This document shows positions 33,873 to 41,217 of a DNA stretch of 64,000 nt, piece after piece. Positions within the stretch are counted from its first letter, which is position 1, and every line of letters starts with the position of its first letter. The DNA lies in the NCBI RefSeq assembly GCF_005405165.1, contig NZ_BJDN01000006.1, positions 1 to 64,000 of the forward strand, written 5' to 3'. Made by a program: the position numbers and the translations under genes. This DNA is from Loigolactobacillus binensis. Lineage in GTDB: Bacteria; Bacillota; Bacilli; Lactobacillales; Lactobacillaceae. Under the pieces are notes generated by a model. That model was given only the letters and a program-made list of their open reading frames with translations. It had not been told where the DNA came from and searched no databases.

Positions 33873-34571
33873 TCACGCCTCCAATTGTTCCTTGAAATAA
33901 TATGCGGTCCCTTTGCGCATAATACCTAATTTGACTAGCTGGTCATAATTAAGCTTGATCGGTTTTATGTGGTACCGCTGAATAAAAGTCATGATGCCAA
34001 TATTGTGCTGTTCAGCATGATGGATCGGGCACAGCGCCATAAAGTGATACTGGCTGTGATCGATTTTATGCCGATTGCGGCCCATGCCGACGGTCTCCAC
34101 ATGCGCGTATTGCGCACGTTTACGGCAAATCACGCACTGCCGGTGCTTAAGGCATTGCATCTGTGTGCCGAAATCACTGCTGATGGCATCCCAGGTCTTG
34201 GTGGCAAATGGTACATCCCAGCGAAAGCAAAATTCCAGTAACAGCTGAATATAAAGCCGCGCAGTCGTCACACTGCAATTAGATAGGCTGAAATGTTCTG
34301 GAATCTCGCTAAAAGTGCTCATAGCAAAATACTTAAACATCTCTTCAACCGCTTGCGGTAAATCTCCCTGCCAGCTAGCGATATCACCGATCATGGCGAA
34401 CGCCTTTTTACGTTGTTCCGGCGTAATTGTACGATTGTCCTCAATATCAACTTCAACGCTGGGTTGCACACCACCAGATAGCTTGGCTAGCACATCAGGA
34501 TTAATTGGGTTATCAAGGTCGATTACGAGACGGTTGTCCTTCGTGTGAATTAATTTACCGTTAGTGATCAT
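33873..34571 (-). CDS. putative HNH nuclease of phage recombination module
   Basis: The 232-residue protein's N-terminal part (about 1-140) contains RTITPEQRKKAFAMIGDIA as in NinB-like recombination proteins. The C-terminal zinc HNH-type part has CLKHRQCVICRKRAQYAHVE, CPIHHAEQHN and YQFMALC-like FMALCPIHH. Matches the family described as putative HNHc nuclease in lactobacillus and lactococcus phages, thought to process branched DNA. The start overlaps the replication gene end by four bases. Confidence 0.8.
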   Translation of the reverse strand: MITNGKLIHTKDNRLVIDLDNPINPDVLAKLSGGVQPSVEVDIEDNRTITPEQRKKAFAMIGDIASWQGDLPQAVEEMFKYFAMSTFSEIPEHFSLSNCSVTTARLYIQLLLEFCFRWDVPFATKTWDAISSDFGTQMQCLKHRQCVICRKRAQYAHVETVGMGRNRHKIDHSQYHFMALCPIHHAEQHNIGIMTFIQRYHIKPIKLNYDQLVKLGIMRKGTAYYFKEQLEA

Positions 34572-35476
34572 GAATTGGCTCCTTCCTGTAGCTTAGCCAT
34601 TCGTGCTTCTAGGGCTGCGCGTTGTTCGGCAGTCACTTCTTTTTTAGGTGCTTCATAGCCTTCTTTAGCCCAATCTGGTAAGGTTTCTTTACGTATTGGC
34701 TGACCATTAGAAGACTTAGGGACAGGTGGCGTTAGATCAAGTGTGTCAGTATAGCGCCGTTCTTCAAAATAAGTTTGTGGATTAATCATGTAACGCTGCT
34801 GTGTGCCGTTGATACGATAATATTCAGCTAGATTTTTCAGTGCTCCTATAATCTGCTCGTTAGTAGCACCTTCTAGTAAATCCTCGTAATACGCCTGATA
34901 TGCGCCCTCAAACTTTGTCTTTTTATCAAATAGCGGCCAAATTTGCGTTATAAAGGTTTGTCGAATTTCATCATCAGGTGCCGATAATTCACGCTCGCTA
35001 TTATTGTTTGTTTTATTTTTATTTACTTTACTTTTGTTTCCTTTACTTTGTGTATTAATGTTGACATTAATACTATTTAAATTTGAGCTATTGTTAACAT
35101 TAATCCAGTACAAAGATGGTTTTGGCTTCTTTCGCCTTTTTGTCGCTTCTTGATAGGTCTCTTGAATTTCTTGACTAGTCAGGACACCGGCCGAATCAAA
35201 CAGGGCTTTATCAAAAAACTCCCACTTAATCAAGCGATCCACGATTTTATCAAGTAAATCCGTACTTACACCGGGTAGGCGCTTAACGAGTTTCATCTTA
35301 ACGAGATCGTTCCACACAACGAAATATCCTTTTTCATATATCGCGCATAGCAGTTTTATCACCGTAAGCTCACCTTTAAGTCCAAATTCACCGGACAAAG
35401 CTTCAATCCTATCATCTTCAAAAAAATGTACATCTAAGGGGAAATAGTCCAGACCATCTTTAATCGGTCGTGCCAA
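34568..35476 (-). CDS. replisome organiser/initiator, Lin1244/DUF4373 type
   Basis: The 302-residue protein's N-terminal winged-helix-like domain (about 1-115; DYFPLDVHFFEDDRIEALSG, VIKLLCAIYEKGYF) is typical of phage replication organisers. A low-complexity Asn/Ser/Lys linker (about 125-165) follows, then a DnaD-like C-terminal part (AYYEDLLEGATNEQIIGALK, YMINPQTYFEERRY). It binds the phage origin and recruits host helicase. The AT-rich DNA coding the linker contains inverted repeats that could be the origin. Confidence 0.84.
   Translation of the reverse strand: MARPIKDGLDYFPLDVHFFEDDRIEALSGEFGLKGELTVIKLLCAIYEKGYFVVWNDLVKMKLVKRLPGVSTDLLDKIVDRLIKWEFFDKALFDSAGVLTSQEIQETYQEATKRRKKPKPSLYWINVNNSSNLNSINVNINTQSKGNKSKVNKNKTNNNSERELSAPDDEIRQTFITQIWPLFDKKTKFEGAYQAYYEDLLEGATNEQIIGALKNLAEYYRINGTQQRYMINPQTYFEERRYTDTLDLTPPVPKSSNGQPIRKETLPDWAKEGYEAPKKEVTAEQRAALEARMAKLQEGANS
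34999..35104. other. candidate phage replication origin inside initiator gene
   Basis: The AT-rich segment coding the Asn-rich linker holds a perfect 10-bp inverted repeat around 2 bases (GTATTAATGT-TG-ACATTAATAC, 35052-35073), a further ACATTAAT at 35097-35104, and pyrimidine repeats of the type TTTACTTT. Many siphophage origins lie within the initiator gene, so this is a plausible site. Confidence 0.5.
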
Positions 35477-35487
35477 TATAACACCCC

Positions 35488-36306
35488 CTAGTTCAATAAT
35501 CGATCAACTTCAATAAATCCGTGAAGCTGTTTGTTATGCCGACAATAATCACATTCACCGCAATAATGTGGTTCGATTTCTCCGTTCATTACGTCCATAA
35601 TTCGTGGTAAATGTTTTTTGATGTATTCCGCTTCAAGTGAATAACGAGCATCATCGATTTTTACCGCCGCAATATCGGGCGGCGACTGCTTACTAACAGC
35701 AAAAATATAAGGGGTAAATGGCTTGTGATACATTTGCTGCAATAACTCTTTATAGACATACATCTGCAAAACATAACCGTAAGCTAAGATAAATGATACA
35801 TAACCACCAAAACGATCAGACCAAACACGTTTATGCAGATCAGCAGCCGTTTTTAAATCAACAAAATAACCCTTTTCAAGATTAAGACAGTCAATTTTAC
35901 CTTTCCATTCAACACCAAATAACTCTCCAGACACGATTGATTCTTTTTCACCTTGATAGACAAAATTAAAGAAATCATCTGCTTCTAAGCGACCTATCAT
36001 AGCATCTGCAGTTTTATATTCACTTCTTAATGCTCCTTTTTGAGTCAACATCTCTTTAGCATGAGCTTTTCGGAAAGCCTCATGTGCCTTTGCTGATTCA
36101 AAATAACTGTGGACGTAATTCCCTACTAATAGTGGGGTCGCAGTTTCATCAACTAACTTATCGGACTTAATCTTTGCTAAAGTTGCACCTTCGCATTGCA
36201 TGAAGCTTTTGAAAATTGTTGCTGACATGTACTGCCAGTCAGTTACGTGATCGTAATAGTTATCCTTGGTCAGTTTCATCAAAGATGGTTGACTGCTTTG
36301 TATCAT
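35488..36306 (-). CDS. PD-(D/E)XK exonuclease, exonuclease VIII-like
   Basis: The 272-residue protein has the family N-terminal segment KLTKDNYYDHVTDWQYMSAT (about residue 10). The nuclease core has GKIDCLNLEKGYFVDLKTA (Asp...Asp-Leu-Lys, about 137-155) and AYGYVLQMYVY. Cys residues CGECDYC near the end suggest a metal cluster or zinc. With the neighbouring SSAP-like gene it forms a two-component recombination module. ATG 36306 (GTG 36309) follows GAGGG; ATG 36279 is a possible alternative matching family starts. Confidence 0.85.
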   Translation of the reverse strand: MIQSSQPSLMKLTKDNYYDHVTDWQYMSATIFKSFMQCEGATLAKIKSDKLVDETATPLLVGNYVHSYFESAKAHEAFRKAHAKEMLTQKGALRSEYKTADAMIGRLEADDFFNFVYQGEKESIVSGELFGVEWKGKIDCLNLEKGYFVDLKTAADLHKRVWSDRFGGYVSFILAYGYVLQMYVYKELLQQMYHKPFTPYIFAVSKQSPPDIAAVKIDDARYSLEAEYIKKHLPRIMDVMNGEIEPHYCGECDYCRHNKQLHGFIEVDRLLN

Positions 36307-37240
36307 CACTTACACCCTCTTTTGACTTGGTGGTCGCTTTTCGTGTTGTCTTACGAGCCGTTTTCTTAGTGGCATCATCGGATTTTGTTTCTTGACTTTT
36401 CTTAAATTCATCAGCAACTGGATCATCGGACTTTTCTTGATTGACTGACTCACTAGCTTCACGTTTTTCAAACCAATCAGTAGGCTTACTCATGTTATCT
36501 TTTAAGGAATTGAAAATCTTAACCAGTTCTAATAGATTCTTTTCACTGAATTCATCCACTCCATAGGCAAATCGTTGTTCAATCTGTTCCTGAGTGACGT
36601 CAAAGTTCTCTTTAAAAGCATCTAGGCAACGTGCCATCCGATCTTTAAATGGCGTTTTATTATTACCTGACAGGGTTTTATTACATTCATTAATTGCATC
36701 CTCGACAATATCACCTGGAATAATACTCAGAATACAAGCCCGAACCCGCCGTGAGGATTGATTAGCAATCAACTCATAAATGTCACGAGGATCAGTCAGC
36801 ATTTGTACCCGTCCATGTGCTTTTCGTGAATGGGGTTGCTGGAAAATACGTTCTTGACGTGTATTTGTTTCGACATCCCACGCATATGCCATTACCGTTG
36901 ACTCGCCATCTGATTGACTAAGCTCTTTAAACCCGAAAGAAACATTGCCCCAGTTTTGTGCTAACACTTCTGCTAATCGAATTGATGGACCGGTAACATT
37001 TTGACCACCACGTGGATATGAATACAGTGCAGATTCAGCAAGTGTTTGTCTCTTGCATGCATCTTGAATCCGCTTTTGTGCTTGAAAGACATTACGTGGG
37101 AATTGTTTAGCCATAAATATCTGTCCTTTTACTTCTTCCATTTCACGACTAGCAGTGCTCATTTGCATTACACTGCCACCCTGCATATTTCCTGACATGA
37201 TCTGTTGATTTTGAAATTGTTGTTCTAACTCGTTACTCAT
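36260..37240 (-). CDS. putative single-strand annealing (recombination) protein
   Basis: The 326-residue protein's core (about 35-215) contains TLAESALYSYPRGGQNVTGP, SIRLAEVLAQNWGN and QSSRRVRACILSIIPGDIVE. The C-terminus is a Lys/Thr/Arg-rich tail (KKTARKTTRKATTKSK). A protein of this type regularly precedes an exonuclease VIII-like gene in phages of lactobacilli and probably anneals single strands, but the SSAP assignment rests on context. It overlaps the nuclease gene by about 47 bases. Confidence 0.65.
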   Translation of the reverse strand: MSNELEQQFQNQQIMSGNMQGGSVMQMSTASREMEEVKGQIFMAKQFPRNVFQAQKRIQDACKRQTLAESALYSYPRGGQNVTGPSIRLAEVLAQNWGNVSFGFKELSQSDGESTVMAYAWDVETNTRQERIFQQPHSRKAHGRVQMLTDPRDIYELIANQSSRRVRACILSIIPGDIVEDAINECNKTLSGNNKTPFKDRMARCLDAFKENFDVTQEQIEQRFAYGVDEFSEKNLLELVKIFNSLKDNMSKPTDWFEKREASESVNQEKSDDPVADEFKKSQETKSDDATKKTARKTTRKATTKSKEGVSDDTKQSTIFDETDQG

Positions 37241-37385
37241 TGCTTTCGCTCCCTTTCAAAAATTCAAATAATGCTGCGGCGCGCATCTGTTCTTCTAGTG
37301 CGTCTTGAGACATCTGTAGCGTCACCACGATTGGTGTTGGCGCAAAGTAATAGTCTTCAGCTGCTTTTTGATCTGATTCGTCCAT
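37233..37385 (-). CDS. hypothetical small phage protein
   Basis: The 50-residue acidic protein (MDESDQKAAEDYYFAPTPIV) starts at ATG 37385 with GAGG upstream. Its TAA overlaps the ATG of the SSAP-like gene (ATGAGTAA), indicating coupled translation. No family recognised. Confidence 0.6.
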   Translation of the reverse strand: MDESDQKAAEDYYFAPTPIVVTLQMSQDALEEQMRAAALFEFLKGSESNE

Positions 37386-37486
37386 TGTATCTAGCCTCAT
37401 TTCTGCTATAATTGAGGTATAAATTTTCTGGTTAGAATTTTTACACCTTAGCGCGTTGATGTTCCAGCATCAACGTGCTTTTTTTA
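37385..37486 (+). ncRNA. candidate short antisense RNA unit
   Basis: Plus strand: -35 TTGTAT (37385), 16-base spacer, perfect -10 TATAAT (37407-37412). Then an 11-bp stem with one G-U pair (37451-37461 with 37468-37478) and T7. The predicted RNA is about 67 bases. It lies in the gap between two minus-strand early genes and its 3' end touches the stop of the 65-residue gene. The hairpin has no T tract on the minus strand, so it does not serve the early operon. Confidence 0.5.
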
Positions 37487-37681
37487 TGCTGCTTTATTTT
37501 GATCATGTGTAACACCTCGTACCCAAGCATCAAGCACTTTATTTTGTTGCTCAGTCGGCTTAACTTCCGTAACATGACTGTGATCAACTTTATTAATCCA
37601 AGGTGCATCTAGCCAAAAGTTGTGCCGTACCGCATAAGTGAATACACCGAAGAAAAACATAAACTCTAGAAATCCCATCAT
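37484..37681 (-). CDS. small membrane-associated phage protein
   Basis: The 65-residue protein has a short hydrophobic N-terminus (MMGFLEFMFFFGVFTYAV) followed by a soluble tail. No family recognised. Overlaps the preceding HTH gene by four bases. Confidence 0.6.
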   Translation of the reverse strand: MMGFLEFMFFFGVFTYAVRHNFWLDAPWINKVDHSHVTEVKPTEQQNKVLDAWVRGVTHDQNKAA

Positions 37682-37968
37682 CCATCCCTCCGTTCTGCTA
37701 ACTTAGCCCGACCTTCATCAAGCACATCACTTAAATCTCTGCCTAAGTTATCACTAATGAATCGATCTACTTCCGTTTCCGGAATACCGATACTGCCAAG
37801 CTTTAAAGTTTGAATATAACCAGCATCAATCAATATAGAAACGTTTTGAGTTTGAGTACGTAATTGCCGCGCCGCCTCCGTCATACTTAGCAATTTAGGT
37901 TTCGGCTTACGCTTAACGATCAATCTCGGCACTGGCTGATCAAAACGCCGAATAACATTGTTTTTCAT
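37678..37968 (-). CDS. small HTH protein, excisionase/MerR-like
   Basis: The 96-residue protein has a basic N-terminus (RRFDQPVPRLIVKRKPKPK) then a winged-helix-like domain (LLSMTEAARQLRTQTQNVSI, then LGSIGIPETEVDRFI) as in excisionase-type proteins. It could be the Xis for this phage, though it lies in the early operon rather than beside int. Confidence 0.6.
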   Translation of the reverse strand: MKNNVIRRFDQPVPRLIVKRKPKPKLLSMTEAARQLRTQTQNVSILIDAGYIQTLKLGSIGIPETEVDRFISDNLGRDLSDVLDEGRAKLAERRDG

Positions 37969-37978
37969 ATGATCCACC

Positions 37979-38527
37979 TCAATTCGTGATACCCTCGCGC
38001 CGCCATTTTTGAGTCCGTTTGGTCAAAACCTCTTGAAAATTCAGACCAGTCTCACGGCAAGCGAAGGCTACATAATTTTGTAAGAATAAAATGGCGTCTA
38101 ATGACTCGTTAATTGACTGCTCAGGGTCGGCATGTTGCTCTCTAGTCCAATAATCGGACGGTGTGGTATATTCGTCCTCACTTTCGATAATGGCTTCTAC
38201 AGCTTCCTTAGCCTCTTTTACAGCCTTGATTGCCATAGCTAGTGGCTCCTTGATCACATGCGAACCATTGATCACTGGGACTGTGACACCAATCAACTTG
38301 TTTGAGATATCCATTGCTAAGAACGGATCAGGTACTTCTTCAAGCAGTTGCTGTAAAACTTCAAACGGTACATTCTGTTTACCATTCGCAAATCGCGAAA
38401 TAGTCGATTGATTGTAATGCAGGATATTACCGAGCTGGGTCATCGTTAATTTAACTTCACGGTGCTGTAATGCCGGTGCCATCGTCTCGCCAACGTTAAC
38501 GCTTGACGCTATTTTGTACTCTTCCAT
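37979..38527 (-). CDS. HTH-containing phage regulator
   Basis: The 182-residue protein's N-terminal HTH (about 26-60; LTMTQLGNILHYNQSTISRF) is a complete XRE-type motif. The C-terminal part is helical and acidic (KAVKEAKEAVEAIIESEDEY). Probably an early regulator or antirepressor; exact role unknown. Confidence 0.7.
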   Translation of the reverse strand: MEEYKIASSVNVGETMAPALQHREVKLTMTQLGNILHYNQSTISRFANGKQNVPFEVLQQLLEEVPDPFLAMDISNKLIGVTVPVINGSHVIKEPLAMAIKAVKEAKEAVEAIIESEDEYTTPSDYWTREQHADPEQSINESLDAILFLQNYVAFACRETGLNFQEVLTKRTQKWRREGITN

Positions 38528-38609
38528 CTAAATCACCTACTTGCATAATTTCCTAGCGACTATTCGCTAGGTTTTATTTATCATTAAGTTATGGGATGCC
38601 ATGAAGTGC

Positions 38610-38846
38610 TTATTTCAAGTCACTCCAATCAAAGTAAAAACCAGTATCGACCGGAATATAACGAATACCGGCTTCCTTAAACTCAGTCAATAGTTCAGGA
38701 ACTTGGCTGTAGTCAGCATGGATGATACCGTCTGTTTTGCCGTAATAGTCGCGAGCTTGGAACATCGCCTTGAATAGTTCCATCAGACGCTCAGCAAGTC
38801 GTTTCTCGCGGTTTGATTTTTGAATTTCAATTAATGCTTCATGCAT
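38610..38846 (-). CDS. hypothetical small phage protein
   Basis: The 78-residue protein begins MHEALIEIQKSNREKRLAER and ends FYFDWSDLK. ATG 38846 has AAGGAAGTG upstream and is preferred to the longer frame. No family recognised. Second gene of the early operon after cro. Confidence 0.6.
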   Translation of the reverse strand: MHEALIEIQKSNREKRLAERLMELFKAMFQARDYYGKTDGIIHADYSQVPELLTEFKEAGIRYIPVDTGFYFDWSDLK

Positions 38847-38867
38847 TGGATTCACTTCCTTTATCAA

Positions 38868-39095
38868 TTAATCAAAATGTTTAACTTTTTCGCGCAAAAA
38901 ATCATTAATATCTACTTCAAATATATCGGCTACTCTTAACGCTATTTCTAAGCTTAACTTAGCATGTCCGTATTCAATGTTTGCATAACGCTGACTCGAT
39001 TTAAAACCAAGTTTTTCAGCTACATACGTTTGCGATAAGCCTTTTTCAATTCTGATTTCTCGCATACGCTGTGCCACTGTTTTTCCTAGGTTCAT
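38868..39095 (-). CDS. Cro-like XRE regulator
   Basis: The 75-residue HTH protein (VAQRMREIRIEKGLSQTYVA, then EKLGFKSSQRYANIEYG) is first gene of the early operon. AAGGAG lies 7 bases before the ATG. Its promoter (TTGACT, 17-base spacer, TATTAT) holds an operator in the spacer. The motif SxxxYAxYEYG is nearly the same as in the divergent repressor, so both likely bind the same sites, as Cro and CI do. Confidence 0.87.
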   Translation of the reverse strand: MNLGKTVAQRMREIRIEKGLSQTYVAEKLGFKSSQRYANIEYGHAKLSLEIALRVADIFEVDINDFLREKVKHFD

Positions 39096-39114
39096 CAAAT
39101 TGCTCCTTTCTTTC

Positions 39115-39215
39115 TTAAACTTTACGTTTAACTTACAAGTAAATAATAACTAAACGTATAGTTTAAGTCAAGCTTTTTTTATACTTTTTGTTTAAATATC
39201 TAAATATTACGTTTA
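39115..39215. promoter_or_regulatory. lysogeny/lytic switch with three operators
   Basis: Three copies of TAAAC-N5-GTTTA: O1 39116-39130 (arms extend to TTAAAC/GTTTAA), O2 39151-39165, O3 39201-39215 (one mismatch, TAAAT). The cro promoter is -35 39166-39171 and -10 39143-39148 on the minus strand, with O2 filling its 17-base spacer and O1 just after the start point. O3 overlaps the probable promoter of the repressor on the plus strand (TTGTTT at 39188, AT-rich -10 near 39214). Confidence 0.85.
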
Positions 39216-39246
39216 ATAATGATAAACTATCACTGAGGTGAAATTA

Positions 39247-39642
39247 ATGGCTATATTAAGTGAGCGCCTTACTCAATTACGTGAGGAAAAGGGTTGGTCA
39301 AAAACCTTAGTTGCACAAAAATTAGGACTTAAAAATATGGCAACTTATGCCAACTATGAATATGGCACCCGTGAGCCGGATATCGATACATTGAAGCGAA
39401 TCGCTTCACTTTATGATGTCACAATAGACTATCTACTCGGACAAAATCAAACGCCTAAATGGGCTGACCAACGTGATACCCTGGACTTAAAGAAGTTTAT
39501 AGATGAGGATGCTGGGATGACTTATGACGGTGATGACCTGACGAAAGAAGAACTTGAACAATTAAATGTCGCTTTCACACAGATATTCTGGAAACGGCGT
39601 AAGGCTGAAAGAAAGATTGCACGCGATGGAAAAGAAGAATAA
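39247..39642 (+). CDS. phage repressor, CI/ImmR-like XRE protein
   Basis: The 131-residue protein's HTH (about 4-62; RLTQLREEKGWSKTLVAQKL, then YANYEYGTREPDIDTLKRIA) is followed by a short acidic-to-basic helical C-terminus. There is no LexA-type self-cleavage domain, which fits control by the ImmA-like peptidase encoded next. ATG 39247 has GAGGTG 6 bases upstream. Keeps the lytic promoter off in the lysogen, inferred from the operator layout. Confidence 0.9.
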   Translation: MAILSERLTQLREEKGWSKTLVAQKLGLKNMATYANYEYGTREPDIDTLKRIASLYDVTIDYLLGQNQTPKWADQRDTLDLKKFIDEDAGMTYDGDDLTKEELEQLNVAFTQIFWKRRKAERKIARDGKEE

Positions 39643-39666
39643 CTATTAAGTGATGTGATTTAGATT

Positions 39667-40101
39667 ATGAGGGAAGATTTAGAGACGGTTATCGAATACA
39701 TGGGTCATCGCTATAAGACCTTCGATCCGTTTATCATTGCTGAAAAACTAAATATTCAGGTTGACTGGCGCCCATTTGGTGCACATCCTGCTGGGCAAAC
39801 GAGACACTACCCTACAATAGGTGGTGGCAAAGCACCGATGATATTATTAAATGAGCGTATTCGCAATACACCTGAACGTTATTTTGCTATGGCTCACGAA
39901 TTAGGACATGTTTTAGAGCACGAAGGATTAGATGGCTATTACGACTTTGATCGCCGAAATCGAAGTAAAGTTGAAGTTGAGGCTGATTCTTTTGCCGCAC
40001 ACCTACTGACGAATTTTTTTGTTGAGGAATACGATCGGGCTGCTGACAATTATCAAGAATTAGTTTGGACATACGGCTTTCCTAAACTCAGTGACTATTA
40101 A
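39667..40101 (+). CDS. ImmA/IrrE-family metallopeptidase
   Basis: The 144-residue zinc peptidase has HExxH in MAHELGHVLEHEG (about 77-89) and the third ligand region VEVEADSFAAHLL (about 102-114). In ICEBs1 and related elements ImmA cleaves the ImmR repressor on induction. Here it follows the repressor by 24 bases and probably inactivates it. Confidence 0.9.
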   Translation: MREDLETVIEYMGHRYKTFDPFIIAEKLNIQVDWRPFGAHPAGQTRHYPTIGGGKAPMILLNERIRNTPERYFAMAHELGHVLEHEGLDGYYDFDRRNRSKVEVEADSFAAHLLTNFFVEEYDRAADNYQELVWTYGFPKLSDY

Positions 40102-40203
40102 ATCAATACTAGTTGTATACACTTTATAGCATGGGACTATCTTAATTATTATGTCCAAATACTGATCGACACTAAAAGCTGATTAAGTTTGGGGGAATTA
40201 CAA

Positions 40204-40785
40204 ATGAATAAGCACCACAAACTCATTGCACAGGTTAGTGTACTTAGTTCACTTATGTTAGGCGGCGTTATCGCTCCACTACCTACTTCGATGCACAATA
40301 ACGACCAAGTTACTGTGCAAGCAGCAAAGAAAAAATACTATTTCAAAAAGGATACAGCAAAATTAAGGGACTTGAAAATTAAAATTGATAAAGTTCGTTT
40401 TCTTAGCCCTTCTGAGGATGGTACTACAGACAAAAATATGGTTGTATTTGAATATAGTATTACAAACCTATCAAATAAAGACATTGATGCAGTTACTGGA
40501 TGGCAGGCCGTATTTAACGCTTATCAAAAAAATAAGGATACTGAAGGTAAGCTTGAAGTGGGTTCTACGCCGTCTGAGTATCAAGATGCGATAGACGTTC
40601 AAACTCAAAAAATCAACAAAAATGGAACAGTTAAATGTGTTACAGCCTATGAATTAGCTGATACAAAAACTCCAGTCGTTTTAAAAGCTACCAAAGGATT
40701 TGAAGGTAAAAAGTTAGGGCAAAAAACATACAAGATTGGTACTTTTGAACAAGCTAAAGACTATAGTACTGAGTCTGCAAATTAA
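40204..40785 (+). CDS. secreted protein, DUF5067-like
   Basis: The 193-residue protein has a signal peptide (basic NKHHK, hydrophobic VSVLSSLMLGGVIAPL, cleavage near VQA/AKK). The mature domain (about 40-190) has KIDKVRFLSPSED and MVVFEYSITNLSNKDIDA, the pattern of DUF5067/Ig-like extracellular domains. No lipobox. ATG 40204 follows GGGGGAA. A lysogenic-conversion candidate at the usual place beside the repressor. Confidence 0.75.
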   Translation: MNKHHKLIAQVSVLSSLMLGGVIAPLPTSMHNNDQVTVQAAKKKYYFKKDTAKLRDLKIKIDKVRFLSPSEDGTTDKNMVVFEYSITNLSNKDIDAVTGWQAVFNAYQKNKDTEGKLEVGSTPSEYQDAIDVQTQKINKNGTVKCVTAYELADTKTPVVLKATKGFEGKKLGQKTYKIGTFEQAKDYSTESAN

Positions 40786-40810
40786 CACTTAGGCTATTTG
40801 GGAGGATTTT

Positions 40811-41128
40811 ATGGAAGTAAAGTATGGGCGTTCATCTTTTTTTGATGGTGGGTTATTACAATTTATCGGCTGGTCAATTCTTGGTATTTTAATTACATTC
40901 TTCACACTTGGAATTTGTTATCCTTGGGCTCTAACAATGTTGTATGGCTGGAAAATAAATCATACTGTAATCGATGGTAAGCGAATGAGTTTTCATGGTT
41001 CAGCCATTGGGTTATTTGGTAATTGGATCAAATGGCTGCTACTCACTATAGTTACACTTGGTATCTACAGCTTTTGGGTCAACGTTAAACTTGAAGATTG
41101 GAAAGCTAAAAATACATCTTTTGCATAA
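40811..41128 (+). CDS. membrane protein, DUF898-like
   Basis: The 105-residue protein has two hydrophobic spans (about 15-42 and 70-92) separated by YGWKINHTVIDGKRMSFHGS, typical of DUF898/YjgN-like proteins. GGAGG site upstream. Likely in one transcript with the preceding secreted protein; may act in the envelope of the lysogen. Confidence 0.75.
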   Translation: MEVKYGRSSFFDGGLLQFIGWSILGILITFFTLGICYPWALTMLYGWKINHTVIDGKRMSFHGSAIGLFGNWIKWLLLTIVTLGIYSFWVNVKLEDWKAKNTSFA

Positions 41129-41137
41129 GTTATTGTA

Positions 41138-41177
41138 TCCCCTGCCGGTGCACCGTGGTTCGATTCCATGGAGGGGA
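41138..41177 (+). other. tRNA-like acceptor/T-arm minihelix
   Basis: Forty bases fold as a 6-bp outer stem (TCCCCT/AGGGGA), a 9-base stretch, and a 6-bp stem with the 7-base loop TTCGATT. The inner hairpin matches a tRNA T arm (GG-TTCGATT-CC) and the outer stem an acceptor. D and anticodon arms are missing and no CCA follows, so it is not a normal tRNA. It lies between the DUF898 gene and the ParA-like gene. Confidence 0.5.
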
Positions 41178-41217
41178 ATTTAAATTTTAATTTCATTTAA
41201 ACTTTGGAGGGTATAAA

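Noticed and set aside
41138-41177. A complete tRNA gene
   Set aside because: Only acceptor-like and T-arm-like parts are present; no D arm, anticodon arm or CCA.
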